This document shows positions 6,836-13,549 of a DNA stretch of 13,549 nucleotides, one piece after another. A model generated the notes under the pieces. The model saw only the letters and a list, made by a program, of their open reading frames with translations, was not told where the DNA came from and ran no database searches. The DNA is taken from contig CAYWMN010000087.1 of NCBI GenBank assembly GCA_964459065.1, positions 1 to 13,549 of the forward strand. The letters run 5' to 3'. The position numbers and the translations under genes are program-made. The stretch is from JAMCXS01 sp964459065. Its GTDB lineage: Bacteria; Acidobacteriota; Terriglobia; UBA7540. Each line of letters starts with the position of its first letter. The stretch's first letter is position 1.

Positions 6836-8223
6836 TGCCGAATTTAACTTTCTTGGGCGCGGCGGGTACGGTGACAGGATCAAAATATCTGCTGGAAGCC
6901 TCCGGAGAGCGTCTGCTGATCGATTGCGGACTCTTTCAGGGACGGAAGGAACTGCGCCTGCGCAACTGGGACCCCCTGCCGGTAAAGCCCTCGAGCATTC
7001 AATGGCTGGTGTTGACTCACGCTCACCTGGATCACACCGGATACATTCCTCGCCTTGTGAAGGATGGGTTTCGCGGTGAAATCTGGGCCTCGCCAGCCAC
7101 CGTGGATTTATCGCACTTGATCCTGCCGGATTCGGGACATCTCCAGGAAGAAGACGCGTATTACGCCAACAAGAAGGGTTTCAGCAAACACAAGCCCGCC
7201 CTTCCTTTGTATACGCACGATGAGGCGCTTCGGTCGCTGGAATTGTTTCGCGTGGCCGACGAATCGAAACCCTTGGAACTCTCACGGCATTTCCAGGTGC
7301 GCTTTTTGAGGGCTGGTCACATTTTGGGTGCGCGAATGCTTGAAGTCAGCATCCTGGAAAACGGAAGAACGGTGAAGGTGCTTTTTTCCGGAGATGTCGG
7401 CCGGTTTCCGCAGCTCATCATTCGCGAACCCGCCGTTCCGGATGGATCGGACTATCTTCTGTGCGAATCCACTTACGGCGACCGGCTCCACCCGACCGAC
7501 GACTTCAGGACGCGTCTGGCAGAGATCGTCAAGAGCACGGCGGAGCGCGGCGGTTCGGTGATTATTCCGTCGTTTGCCATCGGGCGCACTCAGGAACTTC
7601 TCTATCTGTTTCGCATGCTGATCAGCGAAGGGAAAATGGAATCCCTGCCCATCCATGTTGATAGTCCTATGGCGATTGACGCCACGGACCTTTACCGCAA
7701 GCACCACGAGGAGCATAATCTTGAGACCGACGAGCTCGAAGCTGGTGGTCTCAGGCTTTTTGCACAACCGAACGTGCATTTTGACCGTACCGTTGAACAA
7801 TCAAAAGCTCTGAACGAGTGCCGTTTTCCGACCATCATCATTTCGGCCAGCGGGATGGCTACTGGCGGGCGCGTTCTGCATCATTTGGCGCGGTGCCTGC
7901 CGGACCATCGGAATACCATCCTGTTTGTTGGCTTTCAGGCGCCGGGAACGCGGGGACAGATCATCCAGTCGGGCGCGGCAACGGTGAAGATCCACGGGCA
8001 CGAGATTCCGGTGCGGCTGCGCCGCGAAAGCATTGAGAATCTCAGCGCGCATGCGGACTATCAGGAAATCCTGAACTGGCTTGGGAAGTTCCATTCGCCT
8101 CCGCGTCAGACTTTTATCGTTCACGGCGAACCGCACGCGGCAGAAGCGCTTGAGGGAAAAATCTCTACACAACTCGGCTGGCACGGCCGCGTTGCGTCTT
8201 ACCTGGAACGGGTTTCGCTCTAG
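6835..8223 (+). CDS. MBL-fold beta-CASP RNase/metallohydrolase with RMMBL domain
   Basis: A 462-residue cytosolic protein of the CPSF73/YSH1-like branch of metallo-beta-lactamases, which act as RNA exo- or endonucleases. In order: N-terminal FLGAAGTVTGSKYLL (6-20); the zinc motif HAHLDH (62-67); further ligands at His162 (GHILGA) and Asp187 (FSGDVGR); ESTYGDR (211-217), where the beta-CASP domain begins; IPSFAIGRTQELL; ISASGMATGGRVLHHL (336-351), the beta-CASP C-terminal motif region; and the RMMBL part with SAHAD (404-408) and FIVHGEPHAAEAL (427-439). The length is normal for the bacterial family and all zinc ligands are intact. The ATG shares its A with the TAA stop of the mutase (TAATG), implying translational coupling. 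The true RNA substrate is unknown; it is distinct from RNase J in length and domain layout. Confidence 0.93.
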   Translation: MPNLTFLGAAGTVTGSKYLLEASGERLLIDCGLFQGRKELRLRNWDPLPVKPSSIQWLVLTHAHLDHTGYIPRLVKDGFRGEIWASPATVDLSHLILPDSGHLQEEDAYYANKKGFSKHKPALPLYTHDEALRSLELFRVADESKPLELSRHFQVRFLRAGHILGARMLEVSILENGRTVKVLFSGDVGRFPQLIIREPAVPDGSDYLLCESTYGDRLHPTDDFRTRLAEIVKSTAERGGSVIIPSFAIGRTQELLYLFRMLISEGKMESLPIHVDSPMAIDATDLYRKHHEEHNLETDELEAGGLRLFAQPNVHFDRTVEQSKALNECRFPTIIISASGMATGGRVLHHLARCLPDHRNTILFVGFQAPGTRGQIIQSGAATVKIHGHEIPVRLRRESIENLSAHADYQEILNWLGKFHSPPRQTFIVHGEPHAAEALEGKISTQLGWHGRVASYLERVSL

Positions 8224-8260
8224 AAAACAGAGATCAGCGGCGGGTGGTTTGCTTTATAGA

Positions 8261-9301
8261 TTAACGGTTGCTATCGGGTCGTATAGCTGCGGAGTTTCTG
8301 CTGCTGCGCCATTTCCAGAACACTCGCAATCCCTCAAAATAGGCGCGCAGTTTCTCGCGCGGGGAAAGGAGTTCCTGCGGTTCCGATGAGATTGCTTTTT
8401 GCGCGAGGATGTGGCGGACACGCCTTTTGAATCCGGCAAGAAGCCATTTGAGGGTGGCCCAGCGAAGCGTCTTTTCTTCAGTCAGCAATTTCAATGCGAA
8501 CGCTACGCTTCCGGCAAACAGTTGAGCGTCGCGCGCTTTCTGCTTTTTAGCGTCGCTTTCAAAAAAGTGGGTTACCGCCGCGGTGGGAACGTGCCGAATC
8601 CGGAAGCCGTGCTTCAGCACTTGAACGAACATATAAAACTCGTCACCGCCACCGATCAGCGAACCTGCCCCGAGGTCTCCTGGAAAAAGCGCATGGTTTT
8701 CCAGAAAGCTTTTGCGAAAAGCCATGTTGCATCCAAACCCGACGGGCTCGCCTAAAATGTATTGATACCAATTCGGGTCTGACGCGTCGAGGCTCCAAAG
8801 AGTAAGGGCCCGTTCGCTGGCATAATACCTGTCTACTCGCTCGCTGGCCAGACAAAGACTGCCCGCGGGAATCACGCGCCCGGTGACGCAGGCAACCGCC
8901 GGGTCTTCAAATCCCGTTAAAATTTCATGGAGCCAGTTCGGATCGATGGAGATGTCGTCGTCGACGAAGGCGAGGATCTCTCCCTTCGCGAGCGGAACAG
9001 CGTGGTTGCGCGCATGGCAGACGCCGCGGCGGGGCTCATTCAAAACGCGCACGGGAAGGTGGGCCAGGGTGCTTGCAAAAGTTTCGTCCGGGGGCCCGTT
9101 GAGAACCAGAATAATCTCAAAGCGTTGGCAGTCCTGGGAGGCAAGAAGTTCGATGCAACGCACCAACGTGGGGCGCAGGCCGGTTGTGCAGATAATGATT
9201 GAGACGGGCGGGTGTAAAGAACACGGCGATTCCGTCGCTAGTTTATCTGCGCTCCTTCCGGGGCTCAAGTTGATTTCTTCACCTGTTCGGTCAACTGGCA
9301 C
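8261..9301 (-). CDS. family 2 glycosyltransferase
   Basis: 346 residues, GTG start; an in-frame TGA two codons upstream makes this the furthest possible start, and ribosome-site support is weak. The GT-A domain begins at about residue 33 with PVSIIICTTGLRPTLVRCIELL, then FEIILVLNGPPDE (61-73), RVLNEPRRGVCHARNHAV (85-102) and the metal/nucleotide-sugar motif FVDDDISIDP (112-121; acidic triad 114-116). LGEPVGFGCNMAFRKS (183-198) and IGGGDEFYMFVQV (216-228) correspond to the acceptor-side and catalytic-base regions, followed by TAAVTHFFESD. The C-terminus (about 255-346) is basic and helical with no clear membrane segment. It is likely a cytoplasmic enzyme of polysaccharide or glycolipid synthesis; donor and acceptor cannot be told. 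It converges on the RNase gene with 37 bases between them. Confidence 0.88.
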   Translation of the reverse strand: MPVDRTGEEINLSPGRSADKLATESPCSLHPPVSIIICTTGLRPTLVRCIELLASQDCQRFEIILVLNGPPDETFASTLAHLPVRVLNEPRRGVCHARNHAVPLAKGEILAFVDDDISIDPNWLHEILTGFEDPAVACVTGRVIPAGSLCLASERVDRYYASERALTLWSLDASDPNWYQYILGEPVGFGCNMAFRKSFLENHALFPGDLGAGSLIGGGDEFYMFVQVLKHGFRIRHVPTAAVTHFFESDAKKQKARDAQLFAGSVAFALKLLTEEKTLRWATLKWLLAGFKRRVRHILAQKAISSEPQELLSPREKLRAYFEGLRVFWKWRSSRNSAAIRPDSNR

Positions 9302-9673
9302 TTTTCACTCGCCAATAAATCTCGCACGGTCGCTCATGGCTGTCGCCCCATGCCTTTCTAAGAAGGTAAACCGGGTTGCCTGAAGATTGCAAGGACGCAT
9401 CAGGTATTGACACCAAAATACCTCACCCGCCTTGTGACATGCAAGGCACGGACGGAACCGGTGCGAGATACGCCTGGCGGGAGGCTCGATCTCAACGCAG
9501 CAAAGAGTTCTTGCCCCACCGCCGGCCAATTCGCGATAAAATGAATGTTTTCAAGCAGAAGGGCGAATGCTTGCCGCCCCCTGTGGCGGGGTTTAAACCT
9601 GCGCGCCATAGGACGCGAACCCGCTCCGGCATTTGGGGCCCTGTAGGCCGGCATCGCTTTTGCTGATTCTGTC
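9302..9673. other. long divergent intergenic region, no convincing gene
   Basis: 372 bases separate the start of the glycosyltransferase (-) from the start of aroA (+). Several frames stay open here, but none has a ribosome site, family motifs or consistent codon use, so I read them as chance. It holds a short hairpin (CCGCC at 9574-9578 with GGCGG at 9585-9589) followed at once by the 10-base palindrome GGTTTAAACC (9590-9599). A weak promoter-like pair on the + strand (TTGCCC at 9511-9516, GATAAA at 9535-9540, 18-base spacer) could serve aroA with a leader of about 125 bases. Confidence 0.5.
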
Positions 9674-10987
9674 ATGACGGAGCCAATGCCTTTGTTAACT
9701 TCCACAACAGATTATCACGTTCAACCCGCCAGGCGTCTGGCCGGGTCCATCCGGTTTCCGGGGGATAAGTCGATCTCACACCGTTACGCCATGCTGGCGG
9801 CGATTGCCGAGGGCCGAAGCGAGATTCATGGCTTTGCCGAGAGCGCCGATTGCCACAGCACCCTGGGGTGTCTTGAAAGGCTTGGAGTTCGAATCGAAAA
9901 GGAAGGCGATCTGATCGGGATCGAAGGGGTGGGGCTCGCCGGTCTGGGGCCTTCCAGTACGCCGCTTGACGCGGGCAATTCAGGCTCGACGATGCGCATG
10001 CTGGCGGGCATTCTGGCCGGCCAGTCTTTCCGCACCGTGATTGGTGGCGACGCCTCACTTTCACGCCGGCCCATGAAGCGCGTGATTGAACCGCTAACCC
10101 AAATGGGCGCGCGGATCAAGTCCTCGGAAGGCGGATTGCCGCCGCTCGAAATCGAGGGTGGCGGACTGAAGCCCATTCATTACGAACTTCCGGTGGCCAG
10201 CGCCCAGGTGAAAACGTCAGTCCTGTTCGCAGGGCTGTTTGCCGAAGGGTTGACGGAAGTTGTGGAGCCGCATCAAAGTCGCGACCACAGCGAGATTGCG
10301 CTTGCGCAGATGGGCGCGCAAATCGAGCGCCGCGGCAATACCCTTGCCCTCGAAGGCAAGCCAATCTTGAAGGGGCGCGAGCTCCATGTGCCGGGGGACA
10401 TTTCATCGGCGGCGTTTTTTCTGGTGGCTGGACTTCTGGTTCCAGGGTCGCAGCTCACTTTCAATGATGTTGGCCTGAACCCTACCCGCACGGCCATCAT
10501 TGACTTCCTGCAATCGATCGGCGGGGAAGTCAAGGTCCTGAAGGCGAACAGCGTGAATGGAGAAGCTTCCGGCGACCTCCAGGTGACCGCCGGCCCGTTG
10601 AAAGGCGGCCTGATCGCCCCGGAGATTATTCCAGGGCTGATTGATGAATTGCCGGTTCTGGCCGTGCTGGGGACTCAAACGCAGGAAGGCCTGGTTTTCC
10701 GCGGGGCGCAGGAACTGCGCGTTAAGGAGAGCGACCGGATCGCCGCCGTGGCGGAAAATCTGCGGAAGATGGGTGCCGAAGTGGAAGAGTTCCCCGACGG
10801 GCTGCGAGTCCCGGGCCGGCAAAGGTTGCGCGGTGCGGAAGTTTCGAGTTACGGCGACCACCGGATTGCCATGGCTTTCACGGTGGCGGGGTTGATTGCT
10901 GAAGGGGCTACCACAGTCAAGGACAGCGGCTGTGTGAGAATATCCTTCCCGGCATTCTTTGACACTCTCGCAAGCGTGACGGAATAA
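9674..10987 (+). CDS. aroA: 3-phosphoshikimate 1-carboxyvinyltransferase (EPSP synthase), class II-like
   Basis: 437 residues. The enzyme transfers the enolpyruvyl group of PEP to shikimate-3-phosphate, the sixth step of the shikimate pathway, in the cytoplasm. Visible landmarks are PGDKSISHR (29-37, with substrate-contacting Lys32), DAGNSGSTMR (99-108, with Gly104 and Arg108), GDASLSRRPM (125-134), SAQVK (176-180), SRDHSE (202-207), NPTRT, IDELPVLAV, RVKESDRI and YGDHRIAMAF. The four motifs used to define class II enzymes, GDK, SAQxK, RxHxE and NxTR, are all present, but the active-site glycine is retained as in Bacillus-type enzymes rather than the Ala of CP4. The start is uncertain: ATG at 9674 lacks a ribosome site, while ATG at 9686 has GGAG very close before it. 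No other aro gene is adjacent. Confidence 0.96.
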   Translation: MTEPMPLLTSTTDYHVQPARRLAGSIRFPGDKSISHRYAMLAAIAEGRSEIHGFAESADCHSTLGCLERLGVRIEKEGDLIGIEGVGLAGLGPSSTPLDAGNSGSTMRMLAGILAGQSFRTVIGGDASLSRRPMKRVIEPLTQMGARIKSSEGGLPPLEIEGGGLKPIHYELPVASAQVKTSVLFAGLFAEGLTEVVEPHQSRDHSEIALAQMGAQIERRGNTLALEGKPILKGRELHVPGDISSAAFFLVAGLLVPGSQLTFNDVGLNPTRTAIIDFLQSIGGEVKVLKANSVNGEASGDLQVTAGPLKGGLIAPEIIPGLIDELPVLAVLGTQTQEGLVFRGAQELRVKESDRIAAVAENLRKMGAEVEEFPDGLRVPGRQRLRGAEVSSYGDHRIAMAFTVAGLIAEGATTVKDSGCVRISFPAFFDTLASVTE

Positions 10988-11040
10988 CTGATTCGATCAA
11001 CAGGCTGCCGGACGGGCTTGGGGCTATTTCCTAAGCTCTG

Positions 11041-12519
11041 TTATTCAAAGCCCCAGTGAACTGTCTTGCGAGCAAGTGTGTGAGTTGGTGCAGGGACCTG
11101 GTTTATGCCGGCAGTTGTGGAGGGAGGCTCCGACGCCGGCTGAGGCTTTTCGCGCATAACCCGGATGCTGCCGTAGGTGGACCGAAGATGGATCAGCGGT
11201 CCCCCGCTGCCGTGACTTCCCTGAATGGACGGAAGTTTTTGCTGATGCGAAATCTTAAGGCCGGGAAAGTCTGAATGAACGTTGCCATGGCGGGAGACAG
11301 CGTCGACCTGAAAATTTGACCCGGCCGGCAGCGACAAACTGATGTCGCCCCTCTTAAGATCGACTTCAATGGCTCGTGTAGGGGGCTCGGCCGTTCGCAG
11401 GTGAACGTTTCCGTTGGTGTCGGTAATCCTCACGCTGGATTTGAAATCTTCGCAATGAATATCTTTGTCGCGGGTCGTTAGTTGGAAGGGCCCATCGACG
11501 CCTTGTGCATCAAGGCCGCCCCTGTCCATGCTGAGTTTGCCGGAAAGTCTCTGGACACTCAAGTTTGTCCGGGAGGATTTGTAGCGGAGCGTCTGGGCGA
11601 TGTCTGTAAATCGCAGATCTCCTGAAAAGTTGCCCTCAATCCTTACGGCGCCGGAGACTCTCTTGACCGCGAGGTCACTTCCTCTTCCCTGGATTTCCAC
11701 GCTGCCGTCAACATTTTGAATCTCGGTTGAGCCTCGCGATTGTCGAACGCGAACGAGTCCTTTGACGTCCGCCACATGCGTATCGCCGTGCCGTGTGGTC
11801 AGAGTTTGATCTCCCTGCAGGCCACGGATGACAATATCTCCCCGGTTCCCGACGACGTCGGCCGAGGCTTTTGTTGGAATCTGGAACAAAAGGTCCAGCC
11901 GGATATTTCTGCCGTTGTGTGGGAGCAAATCGGCGTTTGACCCCCATTCATACCGGTTGCCGGTTTCCAGAAAGTGAAATTTCAGCCGGTTCCACGTGTG
12001 CCTGGCGGACGCTTCGTTTTCAGCCCAGATGGTTTCTTGCGCGACAGCGGTGACGTCCGGCTGGTCCGCTCCGCGGACTTCAATGTTTCCTCTGCGGTTG
12101 ACAATCAGCAAGCGGGGATTCTCTTTGACCTTCTGACTAACCTTCTGGGTAAACGGATATGAATTCAGGAACAGCTCGGCGAATTGCTCACCTTCGAGGC
12201 CCGTGATTGCCGGCCACTCATGCCATGGAGTCAGGACGATTCTTGAAAATGCAGTGCCCAAAATGAGGAGGATCAACAGAAGAACGGCTTGGCTTGGTGA
12301 AAAGATTCGGGGGGGCGGGGATTCCGGATGCTTTCGCGCCATAAAATACTGAACCAGCATCGAGATCCCCCAAAAAATCACCAGGAGCGGCCAGAACTTC
12401 GCGATGAGTTGCCAGGGATGAATTGCGGGATACAGGTTCTGGAGTAGAAAGAGAATTCCGACGGCAATAAGAACAAGTGCCCAGAAGATTGAACCTTGAC
12501 GGTGCCTGGACGTGCTCAT
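11041..12519 (-). CDS. LiaI-LiaF-like membrane region fused to a DUF4097 (adhesin-like, Toastrack) beta domain
   Basis: 492 residues. Three membrane helices are predicted at about 11-28, 42-59 and 77-96; the first two with the KFWPLLVIFWGI motif (41-52) form a LiaI-LiaF-type (DUF5668) unit. From about residue 135 to 455 comes a run of short strands rich in RGNIEVRG, RGDIVIRG, HGDTHVADV, RGSTEIQNV and GNVHLRT type turns, the repetitive pattern of DUF4097 domains. The tail (about 455-492) is Pro/Thr rich. Known members of these families belong to Lia and Psp type envelope-stress systems, so a sensor or scaffold at the membrane is a reasonable guess. The start is firm: AAGGAG sits 6 bases upstream and the ATG overlaps the preceding stop as ATGA. 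The beta domain is unusually long next to a typical LiaF. Confidence 0.85.
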   Translation of the reverse strand: MSTSRHRQGSIFWALVLIAVGILFLLQNLYPAIHPWQLIAKFWPLLVIFWGISMLVQYFMARKHPESPPPRIFSPSQAVLLLILLILGTAFSRIVLTPWHEWPAITGLEGEQFAELFLNSYPFTQKVSQKVKENPRLLIVNRRGNIEVRGADQPDVTAVAQETIWAENEASARHTWNRLKFHFLETGNRYEWGSNADLLPHNGRNIRLDLLFQIPTKASADVVGNRGDIVIRGLQGDQTLTTRHGDTHVADVKGLVRVRQSRGSTEIQNVDGSVEIQGRGSDLAVKRVSGAVRIEGNFSGDLRFTDIAQTLRYKSSRTNLSVQRLSGKLSMDRGGLDAQGVDGPFQLTTRDKDIHCEDFKSSVRITDTNGNVHLRTAEPPTRAIEVDLKRGDISLSLPAGSNFQVDAVSRHGNVHSDFPGLKISHQQKLPSIQGSHGSGGPLIHLRSTYGSIRVMREKPQPASEPPSTTAGINQVPAPTHTLARKTVHWGFE

Positions 12520-12851
12520 CGGAACTCCTTTTCAGGCGGTGAGACCTCTATTGTCCGGCCTGCGTTGCCGGAAACGGTCGCAGTGAACGCTTCAAAAAGC
12601 TTCGCGATCCCAATTGCAATCAGAAGCAGCGGCCAGGTCTTCGTGAATCCCCAGGCGGGAAAAAACTCTCCTGCCAGTAGGATAGCGCCGAGAGTGATCA
12701 GAAAGACCGGCAGGGCAAGGCGTAGGCTGTTCCACCTTGGATTGTGGGGTCGTGCGCTCGCGCTGGAAACAGACGCTCTGACTTCCATCATGGTGAAGGC
12801 AACTCCCGTTGCGGGGTGATCAGTTGCGCCCCATTCGCGGGCGCGGTTCAT
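12516..12851 (-). CDS. LiaI-LiaF-like (DUF5668) two-helix membrane protein
   Basis: 111 residues from ATG 12851; a paired ATG about 20 codons in (residues 21-22), with GGGAG upstream, is an equally plausible start. A polar head precedes two membrane helices, LALPVFLITLGAILLAGEFF (about 45-64) and WPLLLIAIGIAKLFEAF (about 73-89), with the characteristic KTWPLLLIAIGI motif shared with both neighbouring membrane proteins. The tail ends in EVSPPEKEFR. Its stop overlaps the start of the DUF4097 fusion gene (ATGA), and the ribosome site of that gene lies inside its 3' end, so the two are probably translationally coupled. It lacks any beta domain of its own, like LiaI rather than LiaF. Confidence 0.78.
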   Translation of the reverse strand: MNRAREWGATDHPATGVAFTMMEVRASVSSASARPHNPRWNSLRLALPVFLITLGAILLAGEFFPAWGFTKTWPLLLIAIGIAKLFEAFTATVSGNAGRTIEVSPPEKEFR

Positions 12852-12985
12852 CAGGTTCTACTGTTCCCATTCATTGATACGAGCAGCGCCTGGGCCGGTT
12901 GCGTGCGGCTGACGGTCCTGCCGAGCAATATCTCGTCGCGGCATTCATGATTTCCGTTGCCTCCGGCTGGAAAGGCCCTAGGGAT

Positions 12986-13210
12986 TCAAACGACCTTATC
13001 CTGATTCCGGGCCCGGGCTTTTTCAATTTCCAATTCCAGTTCCTTTAGCCGCTGCTGATATTCAAACTCACGGAATTTTAGCGAGTGCTGAAGTTCCAAC
13101 TGCATCTTGTGCGCCTTATACCAGAACACGATACCGATGACGGCCACCGGCGCCACGATGATGATCATGGGGATCAGCATGAACAGCAAGCCGCTTGAGT
13201 TATACATCAT
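12986..13210 (-). CDS. small membrane protein with PspB-like topology (one helix plus coiled coil)
   Basis: 74 residues. A very hydrophobic helix at about 8-30 (LLFMLIPMIIIVAPVAVIGI and on) is followed by a charged, heptad-like stretch at 36-69 (MQLELQHSLKFREFEYQQRL then KELELEIEKARAR) that should form a cytoplasmic coiled coil. Size and layout are those of PspB, which holds PspA or PspC at the membrane, but the sequence is not clearly homologous and the likeness could be convergent. It has the best ribosome site in the window, AAGGAGG five bases before the first of two consecutive ATG codons, predicting strong translation. It sits between two LiaI-LiaF-like genes on the same strand. Confidence 0.78.
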   Translation of the reverse strand: MMYNSSGLLFMLIPMIIIVAPVAVIGIVFWYKAHKMQLELQHSLKFREFEYQQRLKELELEIEKARARNQDKVV

Positions 13211-13393
13211 TAATTCCTCCTTCGACGTCCGGCCCCTTCCTGTAATTTCTGGGTTCGCAGGATTCCAAGCCCAAGTTGAGTTTTGTTTGTTGGAGGTCCC
13301 TCCGTTCGTTTTACCGGGGTGCTGGTTGAGTGTTCATCGGGTTTCACCGGACTGCGCCTATTTTCGCACGCGTTGCAACCCCGCAGGGGCCCT

Positions 13394-13549
13394 TCATCGT
13401 TGAGTGCCTCCCTGGGAAGTTGAGTCCGTGCGGCTTCGGCCGGCGCGTTCCTTCATCCGTTTCTTGAGAATCAGAATGCCCGCCAGGATCAGGAGAACCG
13501 GCCAGAATTTTCCCACCTCGCGAAAAACGGGAATTCCCAGATTATCCAG
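13394..13549 (-). CDS. LiaI-LiaF-like (DUF5668) membrane protein, 5' part cut by window edge
   Basis: The frame is open from the window edge to a TGA at 13396-13394 and gives the last 51 residues of a protein. It begins LDNLGIPVFREVGKFWPVLL, continues ILAGILILKKRMKERAGR and ends in a polar Ser/Thr/Gln tail. The KFWPVLLILAGI motif matches KTWPLLLIAIGI and KFWPLLVIFWGI in the two membrane proteins downstream, so this is a third copy of the LiaI-LiaF-type unit. The start and any N-terminal domain lie outside the window. The 183 bases between its stop and the next gene hold no convincing coding frame, hairpin terminator or promoter. Confidence 0.72.
   Translation of the reverse strand: MDNLGIPVFREVGKFWPVLLILAGILILKKRMKERAGRSRTDSTSQGGTQR

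Noticed and set aside
7282..7800. 172-residue frame antisense to the beta-CASP RNase gene
   Set aside because: The sense strand carries every expected motif of the RNase family; the antisense product has none.
9400..9705. 101-residue minus-strand frame across the gap before aroA
   Set aside because: It overlaps the aroA start, lacks a ribosome site, and other frames in the same gap are equally open. Only conservation evidence could rescue it.
11019..11055. Inverted repeat TGGGGCT / AGCCCCA between aroA and the convergent DUF4097 gene, as a terminator
   Set aside because: The loop is 23 bases, no T-tract follows on either strand, and the right arm lies inside the coding end of the DUF4097 gene.
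12871..12948. 25-residue minus-strand frame between two genes of the membrane cluster, followed by another tiny overlapping frame
   Set aside because: Codon use and composition look random (Arg/Ser/Ala/Cys rich) and the upstream GGAGG is too far from the ATG; too short to support.

Overview
This 13.5 kb window looks like chromosomal core and lineage-specific DNA of a free-living bacterium, most plausibly an uncultured soil Acidobacteriota. The basis is indirect: moderately high GC with GC-rich third codon positions, GTG and TTG starts, purine-rich Shine-Dalgarno sites on only some genes, and a mixture of families common in that phylum (M48 protease, DUF302, MEMO-like protein, LiaI-LiaF-like membrane proteins with DUF4097 domains). 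There is no rRNA, tRNA, CRISPR array, phage gene, transposase or plasmid function, and I see no sign of recent transfer.

Left part (1-3316, all on the + strand): the tail of a possible upstream gene, an exported M48 zinc metalloprotease, a possible 48-residue small protein, a DUF302 protein, the YebC/PmpR regulator, and an unrecognised N-terminally anchored protein. Next, on the - strand (4745-3481), a conserved 99-residue protein and an AmmeMemoRadiSam system protein B (MEMO family) probably form one transcription unit, driven by the best promoter in the window (TTGACA, 18 bp, TAGAAT).

Middle part (4909-8223, + strand): a two-helix membrane protein, the catalytic (large) subunit of methylmalonyl-CoA mutase, and a beta-CASP metallo-beta-lactamase RNase/hydrolase whose start overlaps the mutase stop (TAATG). 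The mutase keeps the Tyr and Arg that mark methylmalonyl-CoA specificity but has no cobalamin-binding domain, and no gene for the small subunit is present in the window. A convergent family 2 glycosyltransferase (9301-8261, -) follows. A 372-bp gap that codes for nothing convincing separates it from aroA, which encodes an EPSP synthase carrying all four class II motifs.

Right part (13549-11041, all on the - strand): an envelope-stress-like cluster. In transcription order it has a LiaI-LiaF-like membrane protein cut by the window edge, a 74-residue protein with PspB-like topology, a second LiaI-LiaF-like protein, and, coupled to it by an ATGA overlap, a 492-residue protein joining a LiaI-LiaF-like membrane region to a long DUF4097 beta-strand domain. 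This lineage-specific version of a Psp/Lia type module, with no PspA or LiaRS in view, is the most interesting part of the window. The rest is mostly ordinary metabolism and housekeeping.
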